Assembly: GCF_024199795.1 (NCBI RefSeq) | Contig: NZ_JANADK010000001.1 | Location: 1,364,001-1,428,000, forward strand | DNA from: Bradyrhizobium sp. CCGB01 | GTDB lineage: Bacteria; Pseudomonadota; Alphaproteobacteria; Rhizobiales; Xanthobacteraceae | Direction of reading: 5' to 3' | DNA length: 64,000 bases | Shown: in pieces, positions 8,578-17,832 of the stretch | Numbering within the stretch: position 1 is the first letter of the stretch | How the letters are laid out: each line of letters starts with the position of its first letter | The notes under the pieces: model-generated | Told to the model about the DNA's origin: nothing | What the model saw: the letters and a program-made list of their open reading frames with translations, nothing else | Databases searched by the model: none | Translations under genes and position numbers: made by a program

Positions 8578-9921
8578 TTACTCCGCCGTCTGCTCGCGCA
8601 GCTCAGCCACATCCTTCGCCGTCAGCTTCGAGCCCTTGGTGCCGAACCGTGCTGTGACGTAGTTCGCCACCGCTGCGATCTCGTCGTCGGTGTAGGCGCT
8701 TCCGAACGCGGGCATTGACAGCGCGCCGTCGGGCGTGTGGCGCTTGGTGCCTGACAGCACGATCTGCGCGACGTTGGTGGCGGCGGGATCGTTGACGGCC
8801 CAGGTACCGGTCAGCGTCGCCATCGGCGAGACCGGGCTCTCGCCGCTCCAGCCGTGGCAACTGGCGCAGGCGCTGGCGAACACCTTCTTGCCGCGCGCAT
8901 CCGCCGTGATGCCCTCCTTGTGGGAGGCGGGCGCGACGGGCGCCGTGGTGGCCGGCAGATCGGGCGAGGGCATCGGCGGCACGCTGCGCAAGTAAGCGAC
9001 GATGGCGCGGATGTCTTCGGGCGCGAACTTGCTGAAGCTGTGGTCGACCGCTTCACCCATCGGACCCGAGGCCGAACCGTGGCCCGGCGCGTGGCCGAGC
9101 GACAGATACGAGATCAGGTCCTGATCGCTCCAATTGCCGAGACCGGTGGCCTTGTCGGAGGAGATGTTGAAGGCGCGCCAGCCGGCCGTGATCGCGCCAG
9201 CGAATTTCTTGCGGTTATCAAGCGCGAAGCCGGGATTGCGCGGCGTGTGGCACTCGCCGCAATGCGCCAGCGCTTCGGCGAGATACGCGCCACGATTCCA
9301 CTCCGGGCTCTTCGAGGTGTCAGGCGTAAAGCGCGTGTCCGGATTGAACACGGCCGACCAGACAATCATCGCCCAGCGCTGGTCGAACGGGAACGACAGC
9401 GTGTTGTCGGGCGCCTTCGCGCGCACCGCGGGAAGGCTGAACAGATAGGCCTTCACCGCCAGCACGTCCTCGTCGGTCATGTAGGTGTAGGACGTGTACG
9501 GCATCGCCGGATAAAGCCGCGCGCCGTCATGACGCTTGCCGCGCTGGACGGCGTTGAGAAAATCCTGGTCGCTGTAATTGCCGATGCCGGTGTCCTTGTC
9601 CGGCGTGATGTTGGTCGAATAGAGCGTGCCAAACGGCAGCTTGAAGCCAAGCCCGCCGGAGTACTCCTTCTCGCCGGGCTTGGTGTGGCAGACCATGCAG
9701 TCGGCCGCCTTGGCGAGATATTCGCCGCGCTCGACCATGCCAGCCTTCTCCAGCCTGGCCGGCACGCCGGTCGGCTTGCCCGCGCGGTAGTCCGCCAGCG
9801 CCACCTTGGTGCCGCCCGCGAAGTCGAGCGGGCCGGGACCGCGGATGATCCAGACGCCGAGCCCCGCCACCACGATGGCGATCACGACCAGGCTTGTGAG
9901 GATTCGCATCTTGCCGCTCAT
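8578..9921 (-). CDS. Tri-heme membrane-anchored cytochrome c (dehydrogenase electron-transfer subunit)
   Basis: Carries electrons from a periplasmic dehydrogenase to the respiratory chain. The 447-residue product has one N-terminal membrane anchor/uncleaved signal (residues ~7-25) and three c-type heme sites: CMVCH (75-79), CGECH (221-225) and CASCH (352-356). This is the three-domain layout of alcohol, gluconate and aldehyde dehydrogenase cytochrome subunits. The start overlaps the end of the upstream molybdopterin subunit gene by four bases (ATGA). With the [2Fe-2S] subunit gene upstream, the three genes form one minus-strand operon, so it is very probably the electron acceptor of that enzyme. 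Confidence 0.93.
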   Translation of the reverse strand: MSGKMRILTSLVVIAIVVAGLGVWIIRGPGPLDFAGGTKVALADYRAGKPTGVPARLEKAGMVERGEYLAKAADCMVCHTKPGEKEYSGGLGFKLPFGTLYSTNITPDKDTGIGNYSDQDFLNAVQRGKRHDGARLYPAMPYTSYTYMTDEDVLAVKAYLFSLPAVRAKAPDNTLSFPFDQRWAMIVWSAVFNPDTRFTPDTSKSPEWNRGAYLAEALAHCGECHTPRNPGFALDNRKKFAGAITAGWRAFNISSDKATGLGNWSDQDLISYLSLGHAPGHGSASGPMGEAVDHSFSKFAPEDIRAIVAYLRSVPPMPSPDLPATTAPVAPASHKEGITADARGKKVFASACASCHGWSGESPVSPMATLTGTWAVNDPAATNVAQIVLSGTKRHTPDGALSMPAFGSAYTDDEIAAVANYVTARFGTKGSKLTAKDVAELREQTAE

Positions 9922-12095
9922 GCCTTCTTCCCCGCAGCCAGCAGTTTCCGATCGATCGGCAGGCGCCGCAGCGCCACGCCGGTTGCGGCGTAAATCGCGT
10001 TGCGCAGCGCCGGTGGTCCGGCATTGACGCCGGCCTCACCGATGCCGCCGGGTGCTTCGCCGCTCTTGACCACGATGACCTCGACCTTCGGCGTCTCGTT
10101 GATGCGCATCATGCGGTAGTCGTGGAAGTTCGATTGTTGCACGCGGCCCTTGTCGATGGTGATCTCGCCATAGAGCGCGGCGGTGAGGCCGAAGATGAGG
10201 CCGCCCTCGATCTGCGCCTTCACCGTGTCCGGATTGACCGCGATGCCGGTGTCCACCACCGAGGTGATGCGGCGGAGCGTGATCTCGCCGAAATCGTCGA
10301 TCTCGGCTTCAACCACGGTCGCGATGAAGCTCGCGAAAGACGGCTGCACACAGATGCCGCGGCCGGCGCGCGGCGGCAGCGGCTGACCCCAGCCGGACTT
10401 CTCGGCGACCTGGTTGAGCACCGCGAGCATGCGCGGGTTCTTGGTCAGCATGGAACGGCGGAATTCGATCGGGTCCTTGCCGGCCTTGCGCGCCAGCTCG
10501 TCCATCGCGCATTCGACCGCGAACACGTTGTTGTTCGGCCCGACGCCGCGCCAGAAGCCGGTCGGTATCGACAGCGGTTCGGCCCGGACATATTCGACGT
10601 GGAAGTTGGCGAAGTCGTAGGGCGCATCGACGGCGGCGTCGACCGCGTCGATGTCGATGCCTTTCTGGAACGCCGGCGGCAACCACCGCGCCAGCACGGC
10701 GGAGCCGGCCACCTTGTACTTCCAGCCGGCAACCTTGCCGTCGACCAGCGATGCCGTGATCTGGTCGCGATAGACCGGACGATAGACGTCGTGCTGGATG
10801 TCCTCCTCGCGGGTCCACACCACCTTGACGGGATAGTCGACCTGCTTGGCGATCTTCACCGCCGCGATCACCATGTCCGGCTCGAGCTTGCGGCCAAACC
10901 CGCCGCCGAGCAGGTGATTGTTGACGATCACCTTGTCGACCGGAAGGCCCGCGGCCTTCGCCGCTTCCGACTGCACGCGCGTCATGATCTGCGTGCCGGT
11001 CCAGATTTCGCAGGAGTCTGGCTTGACGTGCACGGTGGCGTTGATCGGCTCCATCGACGCATGCGCCAGGAACGGCAGCTCGTAGGCCGCCTCGAACTTG
11101 TCGCCGCTGGCGAGCGCCTTGGCGATATCGCCGTCGGATTTCGCGACCGCGCCGTCCTTCTCGCTGGCCTTGCGCAGATCGTCCCAGACGTCCCTGGTGG
11201 TGATTTTGGCGTTCGGTCCCTCGTTCCACTCGATCTTGAGCGCTTCGAGACCCTTCTTCGCCGCCCACATGTGATCGCCGATCACGGCGACCATGTCGTC
11301 GAGCACGACGACCTTGCGCACGCCGGGGAGCTTCACCGCGGCGCTGTCGTCGACCTTGCCGACCTTGCCGCCGAACACGGGGCAGGCGGCGACGGTGGCG
11401 AACTTCATACCGGGCAGAATCGCGTCGATTCCATAAACGGCCTTGCCGTTGACCTTGTCGGGCGTGTCGAGCCGCTTCAGGGGCTGGCCGATGATGACGA
11501 AGTCCTTGGGGTCCTTGACCGCGGCATCCTTCGGCGGCGTCTGGCCCTGGGCTGCGAGCGCCAGCGCGCCATAGCCGAGCTTGCGGCCGCTCGCGGCATG
11601 CGCGACCTCGCCCTTCGCGGCCGTGCAGCTTGCCGGCTCGACACCCCATTGGCTGGCCGCCGCCTGCACCAGCATCGCGCGCGCGGTGGCGCCGGCCTTG
11701 CGCAGCGGCAACCACCAGGCGCGGATCGAATTGGAATTGCCGGTGACTTGCAGACCGAAGGTCGGATTGCCGTAGAGCTTGTCGTTCGGCGGCGCGTGCT
11801 GGACCTCGACCTTGCTCCAGTCGGCATCTAACTCCTCGGCGAGCACGGCGGAGATCGATGTGTAGGTGCCCTGGCCCATCTCGACCTGCGGCATCATCAG
11901 GATCGTGCGCCCGGTCTCGTCGATGCGGATGAAGGCGTTGGGCGCGAACTTGCCGTCGGTCGAATCGGCAGGCTGCACCGGCTCGTTGACCGCGGCGCGC
12001 AGCGGCAGATGGAAGGCGAGCAGGAAGCCGGTGGCGAGGCCGCCGGTCAGCAGCGAGCGGCGGGAGACGGCGGGAAGAGTCTTGCCTGCGATCAT
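9918..12095 (-). CDS. Molybdopterin-binding subunit, xanthine dehydrogenase family (IorB-like, Tat-exported)
   Basis: Large catalytic subunit of a periplasmic molybdenum hydroxylase of the isoquinoline 1-oxidoreductase/aldehyde oxidoreductase type. It has a twin-arginine leader (SRRSLLTGGLATGFLLAFHLP), then MPQVEMGQGTYTSISAVLAEEL, the Moco-binding NNHLLGGGFGRK and WTREEDIQHDVYRP, EPLSIPTGFWRGVGP, and near the C-terminus GGIGEAGVNAGPPALRNA with the presumed catalytic Glu. The product is about 725 residues, normal for the IorB group. ATG at 12095 is preferred because GAGG lies 6 bases upstream; a GTG at 12107 overlapping the previous gene is the alternative. The substrate could be an aldehyde or an N-heterocycle and cannot be decided from sequence alone. 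Confidence 0.92.
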   Translation of the reverse strand: MIAGKTLPAVSRRSLLTGGLATGFLLAFHLPLRAAVNEPVQPADSTDGKFAPNAFIRIDETGRTILMMPQVEMGQGTYTSISAVLAEELDADWSKVEVQHAPPNDKLYGNPTFGLQVTGNSNSIRAWWLPLRKAGATARAMLVQAAASQWGVEPASCTAAKGEVAHAASGRKLGYGALALAAQGQTPPKDAAVKDPKDFVIIGQPLKRLDTPDKVNGKAVYGIDAILPGMKFATVAACPVFGGKVGKVDDSAAVKLPGVRKVVVLDDMVAVIGDHMWAAKKGLEALKIEWNEGPNAKITTRDVWDDLRKASEKDGAVAKSDGDIAKALASGDKFEAAYELPFLAHASMEPINATVHVKPDSCEIWTGTQIMTRVQSEAAKAAGLPVDKVIVNNHLLGGGFGRKLEPDMVIAAVKIAKQVDYPVKVVWTREEDIQHDVYRPVYRDQITASLVDGKVAGWKYKVAGSAVLARWLPPAFQKGIDIDAVDAAVDAPYDFANFHVEYVRAEPLSIPTGFWRGVGPNNNVFAVECAMDELARKAGKDPIEFRRSMLTKNPRMLAVLNQVAEKSGWGQPLPPRAGRGICVQPSFASFIATVVEAEIDDFGEITLRRITSVVDTGIAVNPDTVKAQIEGGLIFGLTAALYGEITIDKGRVQQSNFHDYRMMRINETPKVEVIVVKSGEAPGGIGEAGVNAGPPALRNAIYAATGVALRRLPIDRKLLAAGKKA

Positions 12096-12103
12096 GGCGG
12101 ACC

Positions 12104-12568
12104 TCACGACTGACGGCCGTTGGCGGCCTGCTTGATGGCCTCGCGGATACGCACATAGGTGCCGCAGCGGCAGATGTTGCCGGCCATCGCAGCGTCGATG
12201 TCGGCATCGTCAGGATGCGACGTTGCGGCCAGCAGCGCGGCGGCCGCCATGATCTGGCCGGACTGGCAGTAGCCGCACTGGATCACTTCGAGATCGAGCC
12301 AGGCCTTCTGCACCTTCGCGCCCGACGGCGTATTGCCGACGGCCTCGATGGTGGTGATGGCGCGGTTCTCGACGGCGCTGACCGGCAGCACACAGGAGCG
12401 CACCGCCTTGCCGTCGACGTGCACGGTGCAGGCGCCGCATTGCGCGATGCCGCAGCCGAATTTCGTGCCCGTCATTCCCAGGATGTCGCGCAGCACCCAC
12501 AGCAGCGGCATCTCGGGTGGCGCGTCGAAGGATTTCGTTTCGCCGTTGATGGTGAGAACAGTTGCCAT
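12104..12568 (-). CDS. [2Fe-2S] subunit of molybdenum hydroxylase (IorA-like)
   Basis: Small iron-sulfur subunit that passes electrons from the molybdenum centre to the cytochrome subunit. The 154-residue product has the plant-ferredoxin cluster (Cys39, Cys44, Cys47, Cys59 in [13 protein letters not shown] ... SCVLP) and the second cluster of the family (Cys98, Cys101 in [10 protein letters not shown]; Cys133, Cys135 in NICRCGTY). Start at 12568 is chosen because GGGG lies six bases upstream; an ATG two codons earlier is too close to it. The reading frame continues far upstream with no family similarity. It is the first gene of a three-gene operon with the Moco subunit and tri-heme cytochrome. 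Confidence 0.93.
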   Translation of the reverse strand: MATVLTINGETKSFDAPPEMPLLWVLRDILGMTGTKFGCGIAQCGACTVHVDGKAVRSCVLPVSAVENRAITTIEAVGNTPSGAKVQKAWLDLEVIQCGYCQSGQIMAAAALLAATSHPDDADIDAAMAGNICRCGTYVRIREAIKQAANGRQS

Positions 12569-12920
12569 ATGCATCCCCTTGCTCGACGATCGCTTGCGGC
12601 GATCAAGTCGGCGAATTTGCGCGCGACCATAATCATAACGATGCGAAACGATGAAGCATCGAAATTTCCGGCAATGCATATTTGCGCGAGAGGCGCGTGA
12701 CGCCATGACGTTCACGAATTTGTGCGGCGATCGCTGCAAGCGTTTTGGGCTAATTGATATGATAAGCGTCATGTTTTGACGCATTTTCGTCGCGAGCGCC
12801 GTCGATCGGCGCGCATGACCGTGCGAACGCGCAAAATCGTGCGAAGACGAAACTCGTGCGATTGCGAAAGTCAGGCGGCGGCGAGCAAGGTGCACGAGAG
12901 GTGCACGGCCCATTGCTGTG
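12569..12920. other. Upstream region of the molybdenum hydroxylase operon
   Basis: No convincing gene. It holds the operon's leader and presumably its promoter, a 6-bp hairpin GCGTCA/TGACGC near 12767-12782, and three copies of the heptamer CGTGCGA at 12820, 12838 and 12855 (17-18 bp apart). The heptamer spacing is regular enough to mention, but no binding protein can be named. Confidence 0.4.
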
Positions 12921-13205
12921 CCCTCTCCCCTTGAGGGAGAGGGCAGCGACGCCGGTAGACACGAACGCGTTCGGGTGAGGGGTATCTCTCCGCAAGTCCG
13001 GAATTGTAGGGTGGGCAAAGGCGCTCTTGCGCCGTGCCCACGCTCTTCGAGACCGCAACGGAGGCGCGTGGGCACGCTTCGCTTTGCCTACCCTAAGATA
13101 CCGTCTCCGTGCATGATCCCTTTTCATTCCGAAACAGCTTTGTCTGCCGATAGAGACCCCTCATCCGGCGCTTCGCGCCACCTTCTCCCACAAGGGGAGA
13201 AGGGA
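12921..13205. repeat. Paired palindromic repeat, copy split by a nested element
   Basis: Left unit 12921-12991 (CCCTCTCCCCTTGAGGGAG ... GGTGAGGGGTATCTC) and right unit 13151-13205 (AGAGACCCCTCATCC, GGCGCTTCGCGCC, CTTCTCCCACAAGGGG) match the uninterrupted element at 8412-8557. In the 8.4-kb copy the two units are about 30 bp apart; here about 160 bp separates them, and that space contains the GTAGGGTGGGC element (13006-13096). The simplest reading is an insertion of one repeat family into the loop of another. Confidence 0.75.
13006..13096. repeat. 91-bp palindromic element, copy 2 (GTAGGGTGGGCAAAG family)
   Basis: Left arm GTAGGGTGGGCAAAG (13006-13020) is identical to that of the copy at 5930-6018; the right arm CTTTGCCTACCCTAA (13082-13096) has two differences. 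The inner segments GCGCCGTGCCCACG and GTGGGCACGCTTCG are also shared, while the loop differs. It is nested inside the larger repeat at 12921-13205. Confidence 0.85.
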
Positions 13206-13383
13206 AGAGGAGTGTATGGAGATTTCGGAATAATAGCATTATGCGCCTGTTTTGCCCGACGGGTCAAACCGCGTCGTGGCCTCTCGGCGTAAGCCGTTGA
13301 TTCTCCACGCCCCGGCTACTGTGCATGGGGTTGTTTTCCAGGTTTTTTGATTCAGCGACCCAGGAGCACGGTCGTGCCGGTCG

Positions 13384-14808
13384 TCAGCTCTGCCGGAAAC
13401 CCATCCGGAAGGCGCCCCAGTGCCTGCCGCGGATCACGATCGGCGAGGACAGGTCCTTCATCAGCACGAACTGCCCGCCGCCCATGTCGCGGCGATAGGT
13501 CTGGAGCAGGAACGGCTTGGTGTTGGCCGCGACCTTCTTCACCGCGCGGTCGCTGAACAGGCGGCGGTTGCGGCAATTGGCGTTATTCCAGACGGGGTCC
13601 TTGCCCTGCGGCAGGCGGTAGTTCGGGTTGTGGGTCGGCAGATAGCCGCCCTTGGCCCAGGCGACGCAGAACACGATGCGGGAATCGGACTTCTGGACCG
13701 GGTCCTGGATGGCGGGCAGCACGCGGTCGGTGAATTCGACGTAGTTGGTCTTGTACTGCTTGGGATCGGTGCCGAGGATTTCCCGGTAGTTCTCGTCCAT
13801 GAGCTGGTCGAGCGTGATCTCGCCGCGGTCGATGGCGGCCTCGAACTCGTCCGAGATCCGCTTTGCGGTCTCGACGACGGCGCGGATCAGCGGCGCATCC
13901 GATGTCTCCACGCCGCTGTCGGCGATCATTGCGATCAGCGCTTCGGAGGTGTCGAGCAGTTTTGTCACGCGCTGATCGGCATTCCTGAGATCGTGCGAGG
14001 ACAGGTCGACGCCCTTGGCGAGCTCGTTGAGCTCGCTGATGACCGTGTCGCAATGGCCGAGATTGGAGGTCGCGGCGCGCGTGACGCTGTCGATCTCGGC
14101 TTCCACGGAGGCGAAGCCCTGCTGCACCCGCGAGATGATGCCGGAGATCTGCTGGGCGCCTTCGCCGGCCGTCTTGGCACGCTGCGAGGCGTCGCTGCTC
14201 TCGCCGATCAGGCCTTCGATCTGGCCGTCGAGATCGCGCACGGTGTCGGAAATCTGATGCGTGGCCTGGCGGGTGGCCTCCGCGAGGTTCTTGACCTCGC
14301 TTGCGACCACCGCGAAGCCGCGGCCGGCATTGCCCGCGCGCGCGGCTTCGATGGTGGCGTTGAGCGCGAGCAAATTGGTCTGCTTCGCGATCGCCTCGAT
14401 CGAGCCGGACACTTTTGCCACCTGGGCCAGCGCCGAGCCGACGGCGCTCAGGCGCCCCTCGATCCGCTCCACGGCTGCGACGAGCTCGGAGATGTGGCTG
14501 ACCGCGGCATCGACCGCGCCGCGCGACTGTGCGATCTCGCCGACCGCCGCTGAAGCGGTCGATTGCACCGCCTGTGACGCATTGGCGATGTCGTGATTGG
14601 CCGAGACCATCGTCTCGGCCGTCTTCTGGAGGTGATGGAACCGTTCGGACTGGTTGACGACGCGGTTTGCGACTTCCTGGACGTTGCCGGCGATGTCGGC
14701 AAGCTCGACCCCGAGACCGCCGATGCGGTCGGCGAGCTGGTCGATCAGCCGTTCGGCAAGCGTCCGGTTGGATCCGGTGTCCATGACTGCGAGCTGGGCA
14801 AGGGACAT
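13384..14808 (-). CDS. Cytoplasmic methyl-accepting chemotaxis-type receptor
   Basis: Receptor that would control a CheA kinase. The 474-residue product (start [10 protein letters not shown] at 14808, GGAGGA nine bases upstream) has no signal or membrane segment, so it is soluble. A long helical region contains the MCP hairpin tip ([20 protein letters not shown]; residues ~138-177). A C-terminal globular domain (~residues 320-474) has [28 protein letters not shown] and a final [14 protein letters not shown]. That domain recurs in the next gene upstream and is presumably the sensory module, placed after the signalling helices instead of before them. An in-frame start at 14847 is less likely. 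Confidence 0.9.
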   Translation of the reverse strand: MSLAQLAVMDTGSNRTLAERLIDQLADRIGGLGVELADIAGNVQEVANRVVNQSERFHHLQKTAETMVSANHDIANASQAVQSTASAAVGEIAQSRGAVDAAVSHISELVAAVERIEGRLSAVGSALAQVAKVSGSIEAIAKQTNLLALNATIEAARAGNAGRGFAVVASEVKNLAEATRQATHQISDTVRDLDGQIEGLIGESSDASQRAKTAGEGAQQISGIISRVQQGFASVEAEIDSVTRAATSNLGHCDTVISELNELAKGVDLSSHDLRNADQRVTKLLDTSEALIAMIADSGVETSDAPLIRAVVETAKRISDEFEAAIDRGEITLDQLMDENYREILGTDPKQYKTNYVEFTDRVLPAIQDPVQKSDSRIVFCVAWAKGGYLPTHNPNYRLPQGKDPVWNNANCRNRRLFSDRAVKKVAANTKPFLLQTYRRDMGGGQFVLMKDLSSPIVIRGRHWGAFRMGFRQS

Positions 14809-14915
14809 GTACGGGCTTCCTCCAAGCGGAGCCGTTGATCGGCTCACCGCGGCATTCCCATTCCAGTTTTATTCAAGAAGGTGATTCGCGCGTCGGCGTC
14901 TTGCCTGAGCGTGCA

Positions 14916-16664
14916 CTACAGCTTGTAGGCCGTGCGAAATCCACCCCAGTGCCGCCCCTGCACGCGGATCGGAACGTCGATCTCGCGCATCATCACGGTG
15001 TTGCCGTTGCCCATGTCCCGCGCATAGCTCTGGACCAGGTACGAGCGCAGGTTGCGCGCGGCCGCCAACCCCGCCGGATCGTTGAAGATGCGCCGGTTGC
15101 GGCAGTTGGCGGTGTTCCATGCGGAATCGCCCGGCCGCTGCGGATGCGAATAGATCTTGTTGTGCACCGGCAGGAAGCCATTGCGGTCGACCATGGCGCA
15201 GAATGCCATGCGCGGTTCCTTGGCGAGAAAGGCCTCCTGGAACGGCGGCAGCGCGCGGTCGGCCCAGTCCAGATATTTCGTGCGGTATTGTTGCGGATTG
15301 GTGCCGGCGATCTCCGCATAGTCGGTGTCGAAGAGGTCGTCGATCCTGACCTCGCCGCGCGTAACCGCCTGCTCGAAGATCCGGGTCAGCGCGGTGCCCG
15401 CTTCCATGGCGCGGGTGACGAACTCGGTGTTCTCCTCGTGGATCGACCAGAGCCTGTCTTCGATCTTCTCGGCCAGAGCGGCATTGGGGCTGACGAATTG
15501 TGCGCGGGCGCCGGCCTTGGTTTGCTCGATCACGCGCAGGCGGCAGGCGCCGACGTCTTCGAGCGTGCCGTCGATGACAGCCTGCGTGGCCAGCTTCGCC
15601 GCATCCGCGCCGCCGATCAGCACGCCGTCCATCGAGATTTCATAGACCGGCAGCACGCCACGCGCGGTTTCGAGCTTGAGATGGCAGGGCAGTCGCTCGG
15701 TCTTGCGGCGGTCGTCGTGCTCGCTCTGGCGGAGCAGCACCGCGCAGCGCGATTTCAGCTTCTGCGCGAAGGTCGTGACCGCCTTGCCGGCGCTGGCGAC
15801 GTTCTCGCCGTGGGTCTCGGCGGCCTTCGTCGCGGCATCGATCTCGGCCGCGCTCTCGCTGACCGAGATGATGAATTCCGACGCGCTTGTCGCGTTGCCG
15901 GACACCTCGTTCGTGGTCGCGTTCTGCTCGGCGACCGCGCCGTTGACGGTGTCGAACACCGGGCGGATCGCCTCGATCGCCTGCGAGATGCGGTGGACGG
16001 CATCGGCCGAGCCGGCGGCGTCGCGCTGGAGCGCGTCGATCTTCCGTGTGATCTCTTCGGTGGCGCCTTGCGTCTGCACCGCGAGCGCCTTCACTTCGGT
16101 GGCGACGACAGCAAAGCCCTTGCCGGCCGCACCCGCACGTGCGGCCTCGATGGTCGAGTTGAGTGCGAGCAGCGTCGTCTGCCGCGCGATCTGGGCGATC
16201 AGATTGACCACATTGCCGATGGCGGCGGAGGACTCGCGCAGGCGGTCGACATTGGCGCGGGCTTCCTGCGCCGCGGCGCTGGCTTCGTCGGCAAGCTTGC
16301 CGGCCTCGCGCACCTGCGCGCCGATGCCTTGTGCGGACTGGGTGAACTTGTCGGCGGCATGGGCAAAGGTGGAGGCGGTCGATTGCGCTGCATTGGTGCG
16401 GCCCGTGAGGGCGTCGGTGCGCTCACGAATATCCGCGAGCGTTGCCGCGGTCGCCTCCGCGCCGCCGGCCACCGAATTGGCGGCCCGCTCGAGCTGGCGG
16501 ATCATGGCGCCGAGCTCGAGTTCCAGCAGTTCCAGGATTTCCCTGGCGGAATCGCCCTCGGCGGCCGGGGCAGGCCCGGGATCGGCCGGCGACTGCGCGG
16601 CCAGTGGGGTTGCCACGGGCGCAGGCAAGTCCGGCAGACGCTTCCGAAATAATGCGAACGCCAT
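14916..16664 (-). CDS. Cytoplasmic MCP-type receptor with PilZ-like module
   Basis: Soluble receptor of 582 residues with no membrane segment. The N-terminus is Pro/Ala-rich, followed by MCP helices with the tip LIAQIARQTTLLALNSTIEA (~155-174). A PilZ-like stretch follows at ~315-400: RKTER (320-324) and EISMDG (342-347), matching RxxxR and [DN]xSxxG except that Glu replaces Asp/Asn. It ends in the same domain as its neighbour (WNTANCRNRRIFNDPAG, QSYARDMGNGN, GRHWGGFRTAYKL). If the PilZ part binds c-di-GMP, the receptor would join second-messenger and chemosensory signalling; the degenerate motif leaves this open. The two receptor genes are adjacent on one strand and look like diverged duplicates. 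Confidence 0.88.
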   Translation of the reverse strand: MAFALFRKRLPDLPAPVATPLAAQSPADPGPAPAAEGDSAREILELLELELGAMIRQLERAANSVAGGAEATAATLADIRERTDALTGRTNAAQSTASTFAHAADKFTQSAQGIGAQVREAGKLADEASAAAQEARANVDRLRESSAAIGNVVNLIAQIARQTTLLALNSTIEAARAGAAGKGFAVVATEVKALAVQTQGATEEITRKIDALQRDAAGSADAVHRISQAIEAIRPVFDTVNGAVAEQNATTNEVSGNATSASEFIISVSESAAEIDAATKAAETHGENVASAGKAVTTFAQKLKSRCAVLLRQSEHDDRRKTERLPCHLKLETARGVLPVYEISMDGVLIGGADAAKLATQAVIDGTLEDVGACRLRVIEQTKAGARAQFVSPNAALAEKIEDRLWSIHEENTEFVTRAMEAGTALTRIFEQAVTRGEVRIDDLFDTDYAEIAGTNPQQYRTKYLDWADRALPPFQEAFLAKEPRMAFCAMVDRNGFLPVHNKIYSHPQRPGDSAWNTANCRNRRIFNDPAGLAAARNLRSYLVQSYARDMGNGNTVMMREIDVPIRVQGRHWGGFRTAYKL

Positions 16665-16872
16665 CAGGTCACTCTTGTCGGGGGACGGGCGGACGCTATT
16701 TTCGCAAGCCGGAATGAAATCAGGGTTAACAGTGCCTGACTTCCGGGCACCTGGACTACGGTATTACCTTAAAGTCGTAGAGCCCCTTTCATTCCGGTGG
16801 GTGGGCGGCCTATAACGCCGCGCTTCCCATCCTCATTGGCGGACGATTCCAAGAGACCCCGAGAGACCACGC

Positions 16873-17619
16873 ATGGCCGGACATTCCCAATTCAAGAACA
16901 TCATGCACCGCAAGGGGCGGCAGGATGCGCAGAAGTCGAAGTTGTTCGGCAAGCTGGCGCGGGAAATCACCGTCGCGGCCAAGCTGGGGACGCCCGATCC
17001 CAACATGAACCCGCGCCTGCGCGCGGCCATCATCGCGGCGCGCCAGGAGAACATGCCGAAGGACAATATCGAGCGCGCGGTCAAGAAGGCGCTCGGCAAT
17101 GAGGGCGAGAACTATGACGAGATCCGCTACGAGGGTTACGGCCCTGGCGGCGTCGCCGTCATCGTCGAGGCGCTGACCGACAACCGCAACCGCGCCGCCT
17201 CCGACATCCGCTCCTTCTTCACCAAGTCGGGCGGCAATCTCGGCGAAACCGGCTCGGTGTCCTTCATGTTCGACCGCACCGGCATCATCGAATACGACCG
17301 CAGCGTCGCCTCCGACGACGCCGTGCTCGATGCTGCGATCGAGGCCGGCGCCGACGACGTGATTTCGAGCGAAGGCGGCCACGAGATCTACGCCTCGACC
17401 GAAGGTTATCGCGACGTCGCCAAGGCGCTGGAGGCCAAGTTCGGCGAGCCGCGCAAGGCCGCTCTGATCTGGAAGCCGCAGAACACGGTCGCGGTCGACG
17501 ATGAGACCGGCGAGAAGCTTTTGAAGCTGATGGATCTGCTCAACGAGCACGACGACGTCCAGCAGGTCTACGCCAATTTCGAGGTGTCGGACGCGCTGGT
17601 CGCGAAGATGGGCGGGTAG
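16873..17619 (+). CDS. yebC: YebC/PmpR-family protein
   Basis: Family members act as DNA-binding regulators, and some (YebC/TACO1 type) assist translation of proline-rich stretches. The 248-residue product matches throughout: [78 protein letters not shown] and the acidic C-terminal domain. Start ATG at 16873 begins exactly at the conserved MAGHS. It lies just upstream of ruvC in the same direction, the order seen in many bacteria. Confidence 0.96.
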   Translation: MAGHSQFKNIMHRKGRQDAQKSKLFGKLAREITVAAKLGTPDPNMNPRLRAAIIAARQENMPKDNIERAVKKALGNEGENYDEIRYEGYGPGGVAVIVEALTDNRNRAASDIRSFFTKSGGNLGETGSVSFMFDRTGIIEYDRSVASDDAVLDAAIEAGADDVISSEGGHEIYASTEGYRDVAKALEAKFGEPRKAALIWKPQNTVAVDDETGEKLLKLMDLLNEHDDVQQVYANFEVSDALVAKMGG

Positions 17620-17629
17620 GGCAGCGCGT

Positions 17630-17676
17630 GTCCCGGACGCGCTGCAGCGTGAAACGCTGCTGCGCAGAGCCGGGAC
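17630..17676. repeat. Stem-loop after yebC
   Basis: Arms GTCCCGG (17630-17636) and CCGGGAC (17670-17676) enclose a second hairpin built from GCTGCAGCG/CGCTGCTGC. No T-run follows, so an intrinsic terminator is not supported. The sequence has the look of a dispersed extragenic palindrome. Confidence 0.45.
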
Positions 17677-17832
17677 CCATGGTGCGTCGTGTGCCATCGG
17701 CGATGTGGGCCCCGGTTCTGCAACGCACCGCTTCGCGCTGCGCCGCGCCCGGGGCACGGGGCCCCCCACTTCCCCTGTTACTTCCGTTCTGTTTCTGTTT
17801 CGCTCCTGGCAGCCAGCCGCTATCACTGGCCC

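Noticed and set aside
10122..11831. 569-codon plus-strand frame opposite the molybdopterin subunit gene
   Set aside because: Antisense shadow of a well-supported gene; low-complexity composition and no recognisable motif.
12569..13075. N-terminal extension of the [2Fe-2S] subunit to 323 residues
   Set aside because: The extra part runs through intergenic repeats and has no similarity; the ATG at 12568 has a good ribosome-binding site and starts at the conserved ferredoxin fold.
14835..16652. 605-codon plus-strand frame opposite the PilZ-containing receptor
   Set aside because: Shadow of the MCP gene; the real frame shows the complete MCP signalling tip.
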